Part shown: positions 1-12,036 of the stretch, piece by piece | Layout of the letters: the number at the start of each line of letters is the position of its first letter | Numbering within the stretch: position 1 is the first letter of the stretch | Assembly: GCA_963082875.1 (NCBI GenBank) | Contig: OY720097.1 | Span: 12,780,501 to 12,844,500 of the forward strand | DNA length: 64,000 bases | Source of the DNA: Corella eumyota | Taxonomy: Eukaryota; Chordata; Ascidiacea; Phlebobranchia; Corellidae | Direction of reading: 5' to 3' | Made by a program: the position numbers and the translations under genes | The notes under the pieces: generated by a model | What the model was told of the DNA's origin: nothing | What the model saw: only the letters and a program-made list of their open reading frames with translations | Databases searched by the model: none

Positions 1-2157
1 AATTTATTATAGAAGGATAAAAATTATTTACAAACAGTCTTAAAAATATATTTTAGTAATAGAAAACATAGACATTATTAATTGCACAAAAGAAATAAGA
101 TGCATTATTTAAAAAATTGAAAGGTACCAAAAGTGCAGACTAGAAATAACGTTATATAAAAAATATATGTTGAACATTAATTTTTAAATATATTTAGTGT
201 TATTTTTAATTTAAAAAAATTGAATAAACATATGTTTTTTCCACAAAAGTAAGTTTTAGCTCTAGATCATTTTTTTAGCTCTAGATCAGTTTTAGATCAT
301 TTTTTTAAAATATAATAAGATATTAAAACTTTAAAAAATATGTATGTAAGTTAAGTTGTTTAGACTAATTTTAAAATCTACACCTGCAATTTTTGTTTTA
401 CTTTTATTTTTAGTGACATATTTATTTAGCAAATAGAAACTTTTAATTTAGCATACAGCACCTACTTAAAATTAATGTTTTATTAGCAATTCAAAGGACA
501 CAGACTTAATTAAAATATAACATTTTCCCCTTTTAATCAATTGAAACTATTATATTTAAATAATAATCAAAACTAGTATGTAAAATAGATTTAAATTAGT
601 TTGGTTATTATGTCTGTACTCATTAAACTCTGCAACAAAAAAACTGTAAGGCAGAAAAATAAAAATCATTTAATCTAGATTTTAAAATAAACTACAAGTT
701 TATTATGACGTAGTCTTCGAGGCAGTATAATATAGTTAAAGTTGTATATGTAGTTAGCAAAAATAAGTCTCGGTTAGCAATACCTAATTAGACGCTTTAT
801 TTTTCTGTTTTACAAATAAAACACTACCTAATGCATGATAGAATACAGAAAAATAGTCAAACATATTGTATCATTGTGCTTATGAAAACAATGATTTTAG
901 TATGTTAAATCGCAATTCCATTAGTAAAAGTTAGTTTTAGTATTTATTCAGTAACTTACCGTTCGTTCGTCTGCTATTCTTGGTATCCATTTTCAATATT
1001 TCAGCGGTTTATATTTTCTAGGCATTTTTCTAAATGTTAAAAACTTCTAGAACTAATTCCTTTTTGTTTCTGTGTATTGCTCTGTGTTACTTGAATAACC
1101 CCTCTTCCAAACAGACCTTAATTATTTGTAAGATTATTCTTCAATACTAGAATTGAAATAAGAGAGTATTATAACAGTCGCCGCTCTTAAGAAAAAGGGA
1201 AAAGAGAAAAAAGAAACAGTTTTTGACGCTCACAGTTTACTCGTTTTTTCTCTCTTCGCCGAGCATCATTTGCATACTAGTTTTCAGGTGAAATATAGTT
1301 TTAGATGTAACCTTTGTATTTCGGGGCGTTGTCTGGGTTTCGTAGGCCCTATAAAGTTGTTTACCAGATTTTATCCTGTAAAATATACAAGTTCTTAATA
1401 CTTCCGTTAATTATTTTATGTCAAACACACGGATTTTAGCAAACAAAAACAACGATTTTTCTTCTTTTCTTAAATTTTTTTTTGCAGATATTAAAATACA
1501 AATTAAAACCTAAGTGTTCAGCACAAAAAATGTTAGGCCAATACTAAGACGAAAATCTGACTTAGGCGGCATAATTATCATTGCGTGTTTTTAAAAAAGG
1601 CCATTATATAATGTTTGTCTAGTTATATAAGCCATGGGGTAGGTTTAAATGCACGACCAAACCAGTTTTTGCACAAAAATACTTTATAAAATAATAAAAA
1701 CTCCTATAAACGTAACTAAGGAACTAACGGTTAAAATATTTGTATATTTCATTTAATAAAACCATGCTAAAATAATCTTTGGCTTAATTTTATAGTTGTT
1801 TACCTGGCGTTGTAAATTGTTTTTAGGTTTGACGCCTAAGTGTTTGCTTTTATTGGAATTACCACAAGGCTTACTGGAATCGTATTAATAGCTAGTAATT
1901 AATTGTATTAGTAAAATGAAAAATTTAGAGTTCAATGGTGATGGATTAAACTCATGTTTTGGGGGATATTTTTGTTGGTTAAAATCATTTGAATTATTCC
2001 TAAATGCAAAATATTTTGAATTCTAATTTTTCCCCCAATTGATGAAAACTCTTTTTCCGCCTTTGTGGGGGAGAAAGTCACTGGGGTCACAACTAAGTAG
2101 CGTCTGGTTTTTATAAATCTTTGTCAACCGATCATTCCAAGTTTTGGCGAAGTTTTT
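1..2157. other. AT-rich non-coding stretch
   Basis: No open reading frame with exon-like character was found on either strand. The sequence is strongly AT-rich with poly-A and poly-T runs. A short partial tandem repeat lies at about 250-308, where a unit containing the word agctctagatca appears twice, followed by a shortened third copy. This stretch may hold distal regulatory DNA of the gene starting near 2.3 kb, or the far end of a gene outside the window. Nothing visible decides this. Confidence 0.5.
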
Positions 2158-2371
2158 GAAACAGAAACAAAAGCGAAAAAAAACGAGAGATCGTTGCTGG
2201 TGAAGTTTTCTCTTGCTAAAGGGGATTTTTTTGGATAAACAAAAAACTATAAAAGGTCGCTATAATCAACAACGTTTTTGTTGTTTTCGAACAAGTGGCG
2301 TTTTTCAATTTAACCGCGCTTACCAAACAGTAATTTTCCACACGTTAGGTCATTGAACAGAAATTGTTGAT
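2158..2371 (+). promoter_or_regulatory. Candidate promoter and 5' UTR exon of the OCA-motif gene
   Basis: A good TATA box (tataaaagg) sits at 2248-2256. About 90 bases upstream, at 2158-2168, is an interferon-regulatory-factor-like element of the GAAANNGAAA type. A strong donor-like site (gtaagg) lies at 2372, and an acceptor follows at 2650-2651. This suggests a non-coding first exon of roughly 2280-2371 and a 280-base intron. The frame entering exon 2 meets a stop in this putative exon, so it would be untranslated. This is inference from motifs; no transcript evidence is available. Confidence 0.4.
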
Positions 2372-2651
2372 GTAAGGAATTTAAGTAAATACCACGTGTT
2401 CGTACTACAGCATTCCTTTTTTCACATAATACACATTTTCTTTCACCAGTTATATTAGACAAAATAATATTTTAATATTGACTAAATGAAGTTGTTTTTG
2501 TTTTTTATTTAAAACATTTTTTATGACTTGCTTCTTGCATTTTTAATCTTTATGAGCTGGCATAAATTTGTTAAGTGCATGCTTTAAACTTATTTAGGAA
2601 TTAATAAACTTAAATTGTTTTGTAAAATAACAATATTAATATTTTTTTAAG

Positions 2652-4068
2652 TATCTCAACTTCGCAAATGTTACATGGGAGCTCGTGTTAAAAAGACTGT
2701 TCGAGAACAACTTGAAGAGTTAAGGACAACTGATTCGGGTGAAAATGACATGATGGGGCAATACAAAGGAAGAAAGCGAAAATCAATCAGTGGAGCACAA
2801 GGTAATTAGGTTTAGTAAAAAATGTTTTAAAATATTTTTGTTTAGATTTTTTTTTCAAATTATGTATTTTTTGGAAAATACAGAAACCGTTTTAATTGTT
2901 GATATTGCTTTAACAAACACATATTTATAACTAATGTGTGATGTGTTTAAAAATAGAAAGCGGTTTTATTATTAGTTCCTTAATTTCTTAAGTTCCTAAG
3001 CAAGTAGACTTTTGTTATCCGGTACAAATAAATATGTTACGTGCAGTAAACAGGAACTAATAATTTGCATATAGTAACTTTACGACGCTTTTAAACACAT
3101 ACCAACAAATCGTGAACGTCAATGTTTGTTTGTTGAATAATTTTCTCTTAAATCACGACAAACATTCATTTACAGAAACTATACGGAAACGAGTTACAAT
3201 AAAAGATAGAATGGACCCGTTGCAAGTTTACTCGAACGTGGTGAGCAGAAATCCATTGGAAGGAAGTTTACCCAATACTTCGATGTTTACACACCCCACG
3301 CAACTACCCACGCGACTGGGTCTGCAACCGCATTCTAACACAAACATTGTACCCTGCTCAGTACCGATGATTTGTCCAAGTTCTAGCCCGCACTTTCCTG
3401 CTGCGAAAAAGTTGCAGTTAAACAGCCACGCTGGCTCTCAACTTGTTCAAGTCATGGGCGCAGACGGTGTTGTCAGGTTACTACAACCACCTTCGAGCCC
3501 GGTTCAACAGCGAGTGCCAATCGATCAATCCAGTTCTCTAGCTAGTCATATCGGTGCCTTTCAGTCAATGACAAATTCCGATCGCTCGGGGAGAATCCCC
3601 AATGTCGAACAACAATCTAACAGCCAGTTGAACCCGGTTGAAGCTACGTTGGCGTTGCTTGGAATTCCGACACCGGTTCGCCGTGGTGACCATGCCGTTG
3701 CTAACACACCATTATCGGGTCTCTCTTTAGAGCAAATTCGACGACGACTTGCGCTTAGAGAAACGAGCGATAACGCTTCATGCTCGATGCTCCCTTTAAC
3801 CGGAGGACCAGCTCCCGCCTCAGCTGGACAATCTTTATCGTCGCTTGGCCATCCTATCTCCAATTTTGGACTGGAAAGCACGATTAGACCTGGGAATGTT
3901 ACAGGAACCTCGCCATACAATACCCTGGCCGGCCCCGCGTTTTCAGCCGCACGCATCTCTGGTGCGCTCCATGCGGCCAGCAACGCAGACAATGTGGTCG
4001 TTCCTATTCCTAACCAATATCCGCTTGTGTCGCCCTCCAAGGCGTCGCATTCGGGTGCACAAGTGTAG
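2652..4068 (+). CDS. OCA-motif transcriptional coactivator (POU2AF / IkappaB-zeta related)
   Basis: Coding exons are 2652-2801 (ATG at 2675) and 3176-4068; donor, acceptor and phase agree and give about 339 residues. The first exon reads YMGARVKKTVREQLEELR just around the start. This matches the OCA peptide of POU2AF1, POU2AF2, POU2AF3 and NFKBIZ, whose consensus is roughly YxGVRVKxxVKELL. In vertebrates this peptide clamps POU class 2 factors onto octamer DNA. A basic patch (GRKRK) follows, as in NFKBIZ. The rest is Ser/Pro/Asn-rich and low in recognisable structure, as expected of a transactivation tail. No ankyrin repeats are visible in the window, so it is more like a POU2AF protein than full IkappaB-zeta. 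If translation starts at 2675 the conserved Tyr would lie just upstream, so an earlier coding exon is possible. The OCA assignment is moderately sure; the function is inference. Confidence 0.65.
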
Positions 4069-5259
4069 CTAAAATTTAGCAACTATTTTATGTACATATC
4101 GAATACAAAGTGGTTAATTCAATAGTTAATTCAAATTTAGTAATTTATGCGAGGCGCAATCACTTTTCTACCTTTTTACTTTTTTGTTGTCCGAGGATTT
4201 TCTTAATTTTTTAGTATTTTATGCACCATAACTTTTAAACAAAAAAATCTCAATAAGGAACACCATACACCGATAACCTGTCACTTTTTTATTTAATGTG
4301 TGTTATTAAGTTTTAGGCTTGAAAGGTGTGCTTGCGTCTAAGTATAGCTACTAACTTGTTTTGCCTTTTCAAATACAGCCTTGATTTTTATACCATCATA
4401 ACTACAGGTTTAATTTACATTAATACTAAAGTTTCATAATTTGGTTAAAACATAAGCAATTTTGTTTCCTTTTGGTAAAATTTATACATGGGTAAATATA
4501 TCAGTTGATCAAATATTTAAACTGCTTATTATTTACAATTGTTTTGTATGGGTGCTGTATGTTCTAATGGCCTTATTGTATTTCATTTCTAAAAGTTTCA
4601 ATTTTTTATTCTAAATTCAGGATATTATTTAATATGTGATGGGTTGACTATTAATACGCATATTGGCGTCTTTACAAACAATTTTAAAAATGTTTTTTCT
4701 TAATTTTTTTTCCAAGTTTTGTTTAAATTGTTGTAATTAAAATACTGAAATAAATTAAAATTCAATTTAAACTGTTACATTGTTGCGTGGCGTGTTTATT
4801 AGTAATCCTTCTAGCAATAAACTAATAATGCTTTTTGAAATGTTATCTTAATAATTTTTAAATTAATGTTATTACTGTGGTTAGAAAGCAAATTTTTATT
4901 AAAATAGAATAGCTTTTAGTTTTTAATTTATAAATTTTTGTTTAATGTTAACAAGCTCATTTGTTCTTCAAACATGCTGTTTTTTTTGTTTTAACAGATT
5001 ATACAAATATTGGAATTGTATAATTATTAGATCGAACTAAAAAAGATGTTTTGAAAATAGTAAAACACCATAGGTTTTTTTACATTATTTTGTAAGCAAT
5101 AAATACAAAAAAAAATATTTTTATATATTTGAAACAAATTCAAGATGTTCTTTACAAAATTTTATAAAATTGCGTCACGTGGTATTTTTGTCGCACATCA
5201 GTTACAACTGCTCCTCTTTATAGCAAAACAATAAAAAGTAAACAAAAATTTAAAACGAA
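4069..5259. other. 3' UTR and intergenic spacer
   Basis: AT-rich DNA after the OCA-motif stop codon. Several aataaa-like words occur, for example near 4747 and 4816, and could serve as polyadenylation signals. No further exon or RNA gene is seen before the Rab escort protein start. Confidence 0.5.
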
Positions 5260-8200
5260 ATGGATGATAATTTACCTGACGAATTTGATGTCATTTTTAT
5301 TGGAACAGGTATTGGTATTTAAATTATTTTTGTGTAGCTAATTTTTAAATGCATTTTTTCTGTTTAGCCTGCTTAGAAATTAATCAAAACGTACTAGTAG
5401 ACTGTCAAATTAAAATCAATATTATACTTATTTTTCTTCAACTTTTTGGCTATAGTTTATTGTTAGTACTACAATAAATTATCCAGAAAAAAATAGGCCA
5501 AAATCACAATTTGAGAAATACTCAGTTTTTATATTTTTATAAGATATGACTGTAATTTTAATTGGCATCAATTTATGAAACACTTATAAAAAAATTATTT
5601 TACATACAGTTATGTAAAATAAAATAACAAGAAGTAACATCATTAACTTATTCATACGCATAAAACAGGACTATCAGAATCAGTTCTTTCTGGTGCATTA
5701 TCAAGAATAAACAAGAAGGTTTTACACATTGATCGTAACGATTATTATGGTGCAGATTGGGCATCTTTTAATATTAGAGATTTTGATAAATTTCTTAAAA
5801 ACGAAAATGCGTTTTTAAAGTCAGAAGGTAAATACAATTATATTTTTTTTTTGTAATCATTCAAATTATAATGTCAGATTTTTGTTACCCTAATATTTGT
5901 GGGTTTAGCTTATATTGATAAAGTTTTTATGGTTTATAGACATAAATGTCAAAGACTTAATATCTGAAGACGAAGAGTATATTGCAATTTCTAGTGGTAG
6001 GAAAACTATTTACAACGGAAAAACATTTTGTTATTTAAGGTTGGGTAAATTTCCCTTTTTTGATTATTTTTAATTTTTATTTAATTTAATTTTGTTTAAA
6101 TCTTTTTTTTAATGCATTTGTTTTAAAAGAGAGAAATTAGAACCGAGCAAAACAAAGATTGAAGAAAATCGCAAAGAAAATATTGAGGGTGAACCAAAAT
6201 TAGAAAATGATGATATTAGGCAAGACCTTTCTTCCAAAGATTCTGCTACAAAAAAAGAAAATAAAGCAAGTCAAACTGAATCTCAAACTAAAGATCCTAT
6301 AACACACATATGTGCTGAAGAAAATATTTTAGCTGAAAAAGCTGAAAATATAAGTGTAACACCCCCAAAATTTCCAACTAAAAAGGAGTTTTTTGACCTG
6401 TGGAGGCGATTTAATATTGATTTTTCACCAAAAGTAAGACATTTTTTGTTTTGTATTATAATGCAAATACCACCTTAAATTTATTTTTATTATTGCAACA
6501 CTTAACAAAACTCCCTAACATAGAAAAACTATGAATGGGATAAAAATTCGATTTTCTTTAGTCATGACACAATTAAAATCCCAGACAATCATTTTTTATT
6601 TTTAGATGAATCTTGACATTTTAAAAATTTTAATTTTAGGTTATGTTTTCACGTGGTTTGTTAGTGGAGTTGTTGATACAATCTAATGTGGCAAGGTATC
6701 TGGAATTTCGCAACATAACAAGAACTTTAACTCTTCTTGAAGGGAGCACAAAGCTAGAGCCAGTGCCTTGTTCTAGAGCTGACGTTTTCAGTAATAAGTA
6801 AGTTTTTGTAATCAAAAATAAATGTGTGTATTTGTGTATACATACCATTATTTCTTATATATATATGTTTTTGACTGTTAGATTTGTCAGTGTTATTGAG
6901 AAACGAATTTTAATGAGGGTTTTAACTTTTTGTAACAACTACGAAGACCATAAAGACGAATATAAGGGTAAGTATTTCATGAATGTTGGAAAACCTATAT
7001 TTCAATAATAGCCTATTTATGTGTTATTAGGTACTTGTAACCTATTTAGCCTTATTTTATTTTTTTAATATTTTATATATTCTAGATTTTGTTGATAAAC
7101 CATTTTCCGAGTTTTTGAAATCAAAAAAATTAAGCGGGAAAGTTCTTAATTTTATTGTTCACTCGATTGCAATGGTCAACGAAAATGTTTCAACTCAAGT
7201 TGGCTTGGAAGCCACTCAGAAGTTTTTAAGGTCACTGGGTCGTTATGGTAACAGCGCTTTTCTGTTTCCAATGTATGGTGTAGGTGAAATACCTCAGGCT
7301 TTTTGCAGGTAATTTGTTGTTTAATTATTCTAAATGTTAAAAGAAATTATCAAGCAAAAAATATTAAAGCTACATTTAGGGCCTTAATGAATGTAGTTGA
7401 TAGCCCCACCCTGCATTTTAATTACAATAGGGATTAAACTTATAATAGGGACTAAACCTTAGCTTATGCACCACCAACAGCAGTTTCATTGACTTTGTAG
7501 GCCTTTAAATTGGAGATACGAATATAATATATCACATTTTGATTAAAGGTTTTGCTTACTATTGGTTACAATTTTTAAAATTTAAGCTACAACTATAAGG
7601 CCTTTAAATACCTTTTGAAATAAGGATCATGTTAAATGTTATCTAGCACGTAATGCTTGATTATAACTGATTGCTTTAAAATATTTCTTGTTAGGTTAAG
7701 TGCTGTCTTTGGAGGCACTTTCTGTTTGCGAAGATATGCAGTTGGAATTGTTGTTGATAAGGAAACAAAGTTATGCAAAGCTATTATAGACGCTACTGGT
7801 AAATTATTTATAACATAAAATGGTTTTTTTGATAGAGTAATTACTGGTTAGTGTATATTAAACATTTTTTAACCTTAATTAATAATAATTTAAGTAATTA
7901 TGTAAATATCTAAAAACTGTATTTAAATGTTTTAGGGATAGTTATTGTATCAATTTTGTCTTTTAAATTGATAATATTTAAAAATATTTTGTATTTTTGA
8001 ATTTTTTAGGTCAAAAAATTAAGTGCAATCAACTTATATTAGATGAGAGTAATATTCCAGATCAATTTTGTGTAAAATTTAATAATTCAGTTTCAAGGGC
8101 GGTGTATGTTACCAATCAATCACTAATTAAAACTGAAAATGAACATGTGAGTTTATTTGTGTGGGTTTAACAATTTAATATCAATTATTTATAAAGCCTT

Positions 8201-10071
8201 TTTTTGTAAAAAGATCTTTTAAGTTATATATGTTGTTAAATATTTTAAAATTACTTTATACATTTAACTTTTACAAATATTTATTTTTATTTGTACTATT
8301 TTGATTTAAACAAATAGCAGCACTTTTTTTCTTTATTCTTTTTTTTATTGGTTAAATAACTTTGTTTATTATTAGGCATCCTTGATTACTGTTCCACCTA
8401 CAGAAGAAAATCCCTTAGTAAGATTATTTGAAGTAGGTCCACAGTGTAGTGTATGCCCTTCCAAATACTGTAAGTTTAAAAACGTGATTCCAAATTTTTT
8501 TTTAATTAGTAGATATATAATATTTTACTAATTGTAAATTTAAGGTTCAATATAACATGAATTGCGGACTTAAAAAAATGTTTTATTTATTACAAATTAT
8601 ATATTTTTGTTTTAGTTAATTTTTTATTTCCTATGACAATATATGGTCTTAAATGGATATCAAATTTTTGCGATTTCTTTTTACATTTTACTTTCGGCTA
8701 GATGTCGTACATGCGATGTTTCAGTCCAATACGGTTGACGGTAAAACTAACGTGGACGAATTAACAAAGTTTGCCCACGTAGAGAAAACTGTTTTTGCTG
8801 GCAAGGCCTGTTCCGATGATGGTAAGCTGTCCCATTTCACGCCTCATTTTCCTATCTACACTATCTTATTATTCCCGGAAAGAATTGAAAAACTTGTTTT
8901 AGAGATTTTGATCAAAATTGATTTTACAGTTGTTTTAGCTGGAAGTTTTTGTTTTGCTTTTTTTTTACTGTTACAAATTGACACAGTAAAAAAAACATAA
9001 ATTTATGCTCTAAAAAATAATTTTTTAAGTATGTGTAATCTTGAGTATATGTATATTTAAGTATTATTTGTTTATATAGAACTATATTTATTTATATTAT
9101 TTTATTTTCAACTTTTTTTCTAACTAAATTTCTAAAATCACACACCAGGATTTAAATTACTTTTGATTTAGACGCAGAAAACGACGAAACTGAAAAACCG
9201 GTGATATTATGGGCAGCATATTTTACTATGTACGGAGACGGGGTAGATCGTGATAAACTACCTTCTAATGTTCACGTTTTAAAAGGTCCACAATTCGACT
9301 TAGGGTTCGATAAAGCAATGAGCCAAGTAAAAAAAGCCATTTTATTTTATTGGCAAAGCAAAAAAAAATTGAAATGCATTATAAAAATTTAATTTAATTT
9401 AAAATTACTTTTTTGGAATATTTTTATTTTGATGCTATATTAACTAAACTACTAAGATTTTTAACTCACTTAACAGACAAGTTGCTTAATTTTATTTGTT
9501 TGCGTTTGTGTAATGGCGTTACATCAAGTGTTATTTATTTTTTTAACGTAACAAAATTTGGTAAAACAAGAAAATGATTTAATTTCGAATACCCTAGACC
9601 ATTTAAATGACCCGTGAAATTAAGCGACATTTGATTTTCCACAAAAAAGAAATTTATTTTCGCATTTGTAATGCCTTAGCATTTGTGGCAGCTTATCTGA
9701 TGCTCAGTCATTTAGCCAAAGTTGTGTTAATTGATATAAGAATCAGCAAAACTTAAATATTTAGTCTCTGCATCAAAAGATTTCCGTACTAAATATTTTT
9801 ATATAAATTGTGAATTTTTACTTGAGAAAAAAATAATTTTGAAAAAAATTTTACCTTATAGGCACGTGATCTGTTTAACTTAATATGTCCGGAGGAGGAG
9901 TTTCTTCCACGTGCTCCCGATCCGGAGGAGATCGTATTCGACGACGAAGGATACAGCGGGGATGTTGCTCCACCTTCGGAGAAGGATGCGGGGGAGGAAA
10001 ACGGAGATTACGTCGACGAGCCGGAGGAGAAGCAACAAGATGAAGTGGAGAAAAGTGAAGAGGTTAAATAG
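5260..10071 (+). CDS. CHM: Rab escort protein (REP; Rab GGTase component A)
   Basis: REP binds newly made Rab GTPases, presents them to geranylgeranyl transferase II and delivers them to membranes. Thirteen exons keep frame: 5260-5308, 5669-5827, 5940-6039, 6130-6433, 6640-6797, 6882-6967, 7086-7308, 7695-7798, 8010-8146, 8376-8469, 8702-8821, 9172-9326, 9862-10071. They give about 632 residues, close to human REP1. The N-terminus carries the GDI-superfamily dinucleotide fold ([20 protein letters not shown]) and then HIDRNDYYG. The fourth exon is the charged, Lys/Glu-rich insertion typical of REP and absent from GDI, which supports REP over GDI. Also visible are [19 protein letters not shown] and, near the end, ILWAAYFTM and [18 protein letters not shown], a REP signature. 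The tail is acidic. An alternative last exon is described separately. Confidence 0.93.
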
Positions 10072-10502
10072 CATTTTTTTTAAATTTAAACATCATACGT
10101 ATTTGTTATAATTTAAAAATATTTACACTAAATTTTATGCCACTAAATTCAAATTCATAGAAACATTATTTGTTTATATTCCAAAGCGTATACGTTTTTA
10201 AGTCTAATAAACAGAGACTTAAAAAAGATTATGCAAATTAACAAATTTAATTAATTTTAATGTTTATTGTAGCTAGTCGTGAGAATGAGAATTGCATTCG
10301 TAATTTGCATTTAATTCCACAACAAAGACTCGCGGGCGTTTTAACTTAAACTTGTTTACTGTTTTTGTTTATATTTTTGAACGCACGTGGTTGTGTTTTC
10401 AGTTAGTCATGTATATCACCATGCAAAATCGCCAAACCCCTTTCTCTATTGGCGTTGAATTGACTAATGCGATTTGTTATTGTGTACAACTTTGTATTGC
10501 AG

Positions 10503-10529
10503 GCCTCAGACGAAGCTAAGGCCGAGTAG
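10503..10529 (+). CDS. CHM: Possible alternative last exon of CHM
   Basis: The final CHM exon contains an in-frame gt after the codon pair Glu-Glu at 10062. A pyrimidine-rich acceptor ending in tattgcag at 10502 is followed in phase by ASDEAKAE and a stop. Use of this splice would replace the last residues (VK) with eight acidic ones and give about 638 residues. The donor (gttaaa) is weak, so the read-through form ending at 10071 may be used instead of or beside it. Confidence 0.4.
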   Translation, partial: ASDEAKAE

Positions 10530-12036
10530 CATATTCTCAACACGTGTTTTTCGAAGGGAGAAAGTGTTTGTTATTGTATGGGCACGCACATGCTTTTACA
10601 CTGATGTAGTACTCGGATCTTACTTCAGCCGGTCGCTATTTCGAATGTTTGGAGAATCAAGAATTTTGTTGTGCAATAATTTCGTATTTACACGCTTTTT
10701 TCTCACTTCCGCCCTGTGATATATCATCAAAAATGTAACAACAATCTTTGCAGCTTTTTAGAAAAGGTCAGCAAAAAGCTGGCGAATCGAGTTTTTAAAA
10801 GCAGTTATTCTTACATAATACATCACAAACTATTTAAGATGTACCTATTTATAGTGACCTCCGATATGTGATTAATTCGCAGGAGAGGTCAGCTCAAGTA
10901 ATCGTCTGTTCCACGCCGTCGTTCACATGTTTTGTTTGTTTTGATCAACATTTCCGTACACGGTGTCACGTGATCTGTTTATTGGCGTAATGCACGTGGC
11001 CAATAAATTCAGGTTCGCTCTCTTACTTTATAAATGTATCCATTGATAAAATTTGGTAGCGTAAGTCAATTAGCGAAAAGGTTTTAGTTTTAAAATTAGA
11101 TTTTTAGTGTTTCGTAGTTAGTAAGAAATAAACAGATTACCAATTAGCTTTTAAAAATTTTATTCTTGTATTTTGTATTGCGTTAAATCGCCCAAAATTA
11201 TTGTCAAACACAAAATTGATTTTGAATTATCGTCGTTAAAACTGCATTAGTGTACCCTAGCTTCGATTACGCACTTATAAAACAATTTGAAATATAATCC
11301 ACTTTAAAATCAAACGTTATGTTGATAACGATTTAATAAAATTTAATATTTAAATTTTGTAACCAGAATAAAAAAAAATTTAAAGTTTTACAAAAACGTT
11401 TTCGGCAGGGGTAAATATATTGCGTGTGTTTTGCCAATCCTAATTAATTTCAGCTTACATAAGGTAATTAAGGCTATATGTCAACTACTTTAGAAAGGGG
11501 TTAGAAAAAAAGCAACCTTACGCCTAAGTTAAACGAAGATACCTTGTGAAAATTGCCAGCGTAACGAATCACCGATAAATAAAGAAAAAATCCCTTCTAC
11601 TAAGTGCCTGTAAAAGCGTGTGGGGTGACGCTTTACTTTAAATTTTTAGAAAAAAAAGGTGAGCTGTAGCATTAGTATTGTTTTGCACATGTAGAGCAAC
11701 GATTTTCAGTCACGTGACGCTTTTTAACAATAATAATAGATGAAAAGAAAAAAATGACTTGGTATTACTATAGGCTGTATATAGAGTAAGAATTTTGCAA
11801 ATCACCAGATAGTTTATTTTTTTTAACAAAAACCTTTTTTAAATATAGGCAAAAAGAAATTAAGAATATATATTATATTTATTTACTAGTTTCTAGTCAA
11901 AAAAAAATAAGGGTAGTTAGTGGTATACAGCTAAGTGAGAATTGCAATTTATATATTTTCTCTTTAGATTGTATATAAATTGTTGTCAATATATAAAAGT
12001 TATTCATCTGAGCATATTATTTCTGACTTAGAGAAA
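10530..12036. other. Intergenic region with several CACGTG motifs
   Basis: No coding exon is seen. CACGTG E-boxes occur at 10384-10389, 10967-10972, 10993-10998 and 11711-11716. The last lies in a perfect GTCACGTGAC palindrome, the form bound by TFE/MITF-type bHLH-zip factors. An acceptor-like tttctctttag ending at 11967 just before the next gene could belong to a 5' UTR intron or a spliced-leader site. Regulatory meaning is inference. Confidence 0.35.

Noticed and set aside
2219-2231. NF-kappaB-like ggggattttt word near the TATA box
   Set aside because: The 3' half lacks the pyrimidine-CC part of the consensus; likely chance in T-rich DNA.
3561-4082. 173-codon minus-strand frame opposite the OCA-motif gene
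   Set aside because: It mirrors the coding exon of a real gene, has no splice logic and resembles nothing.
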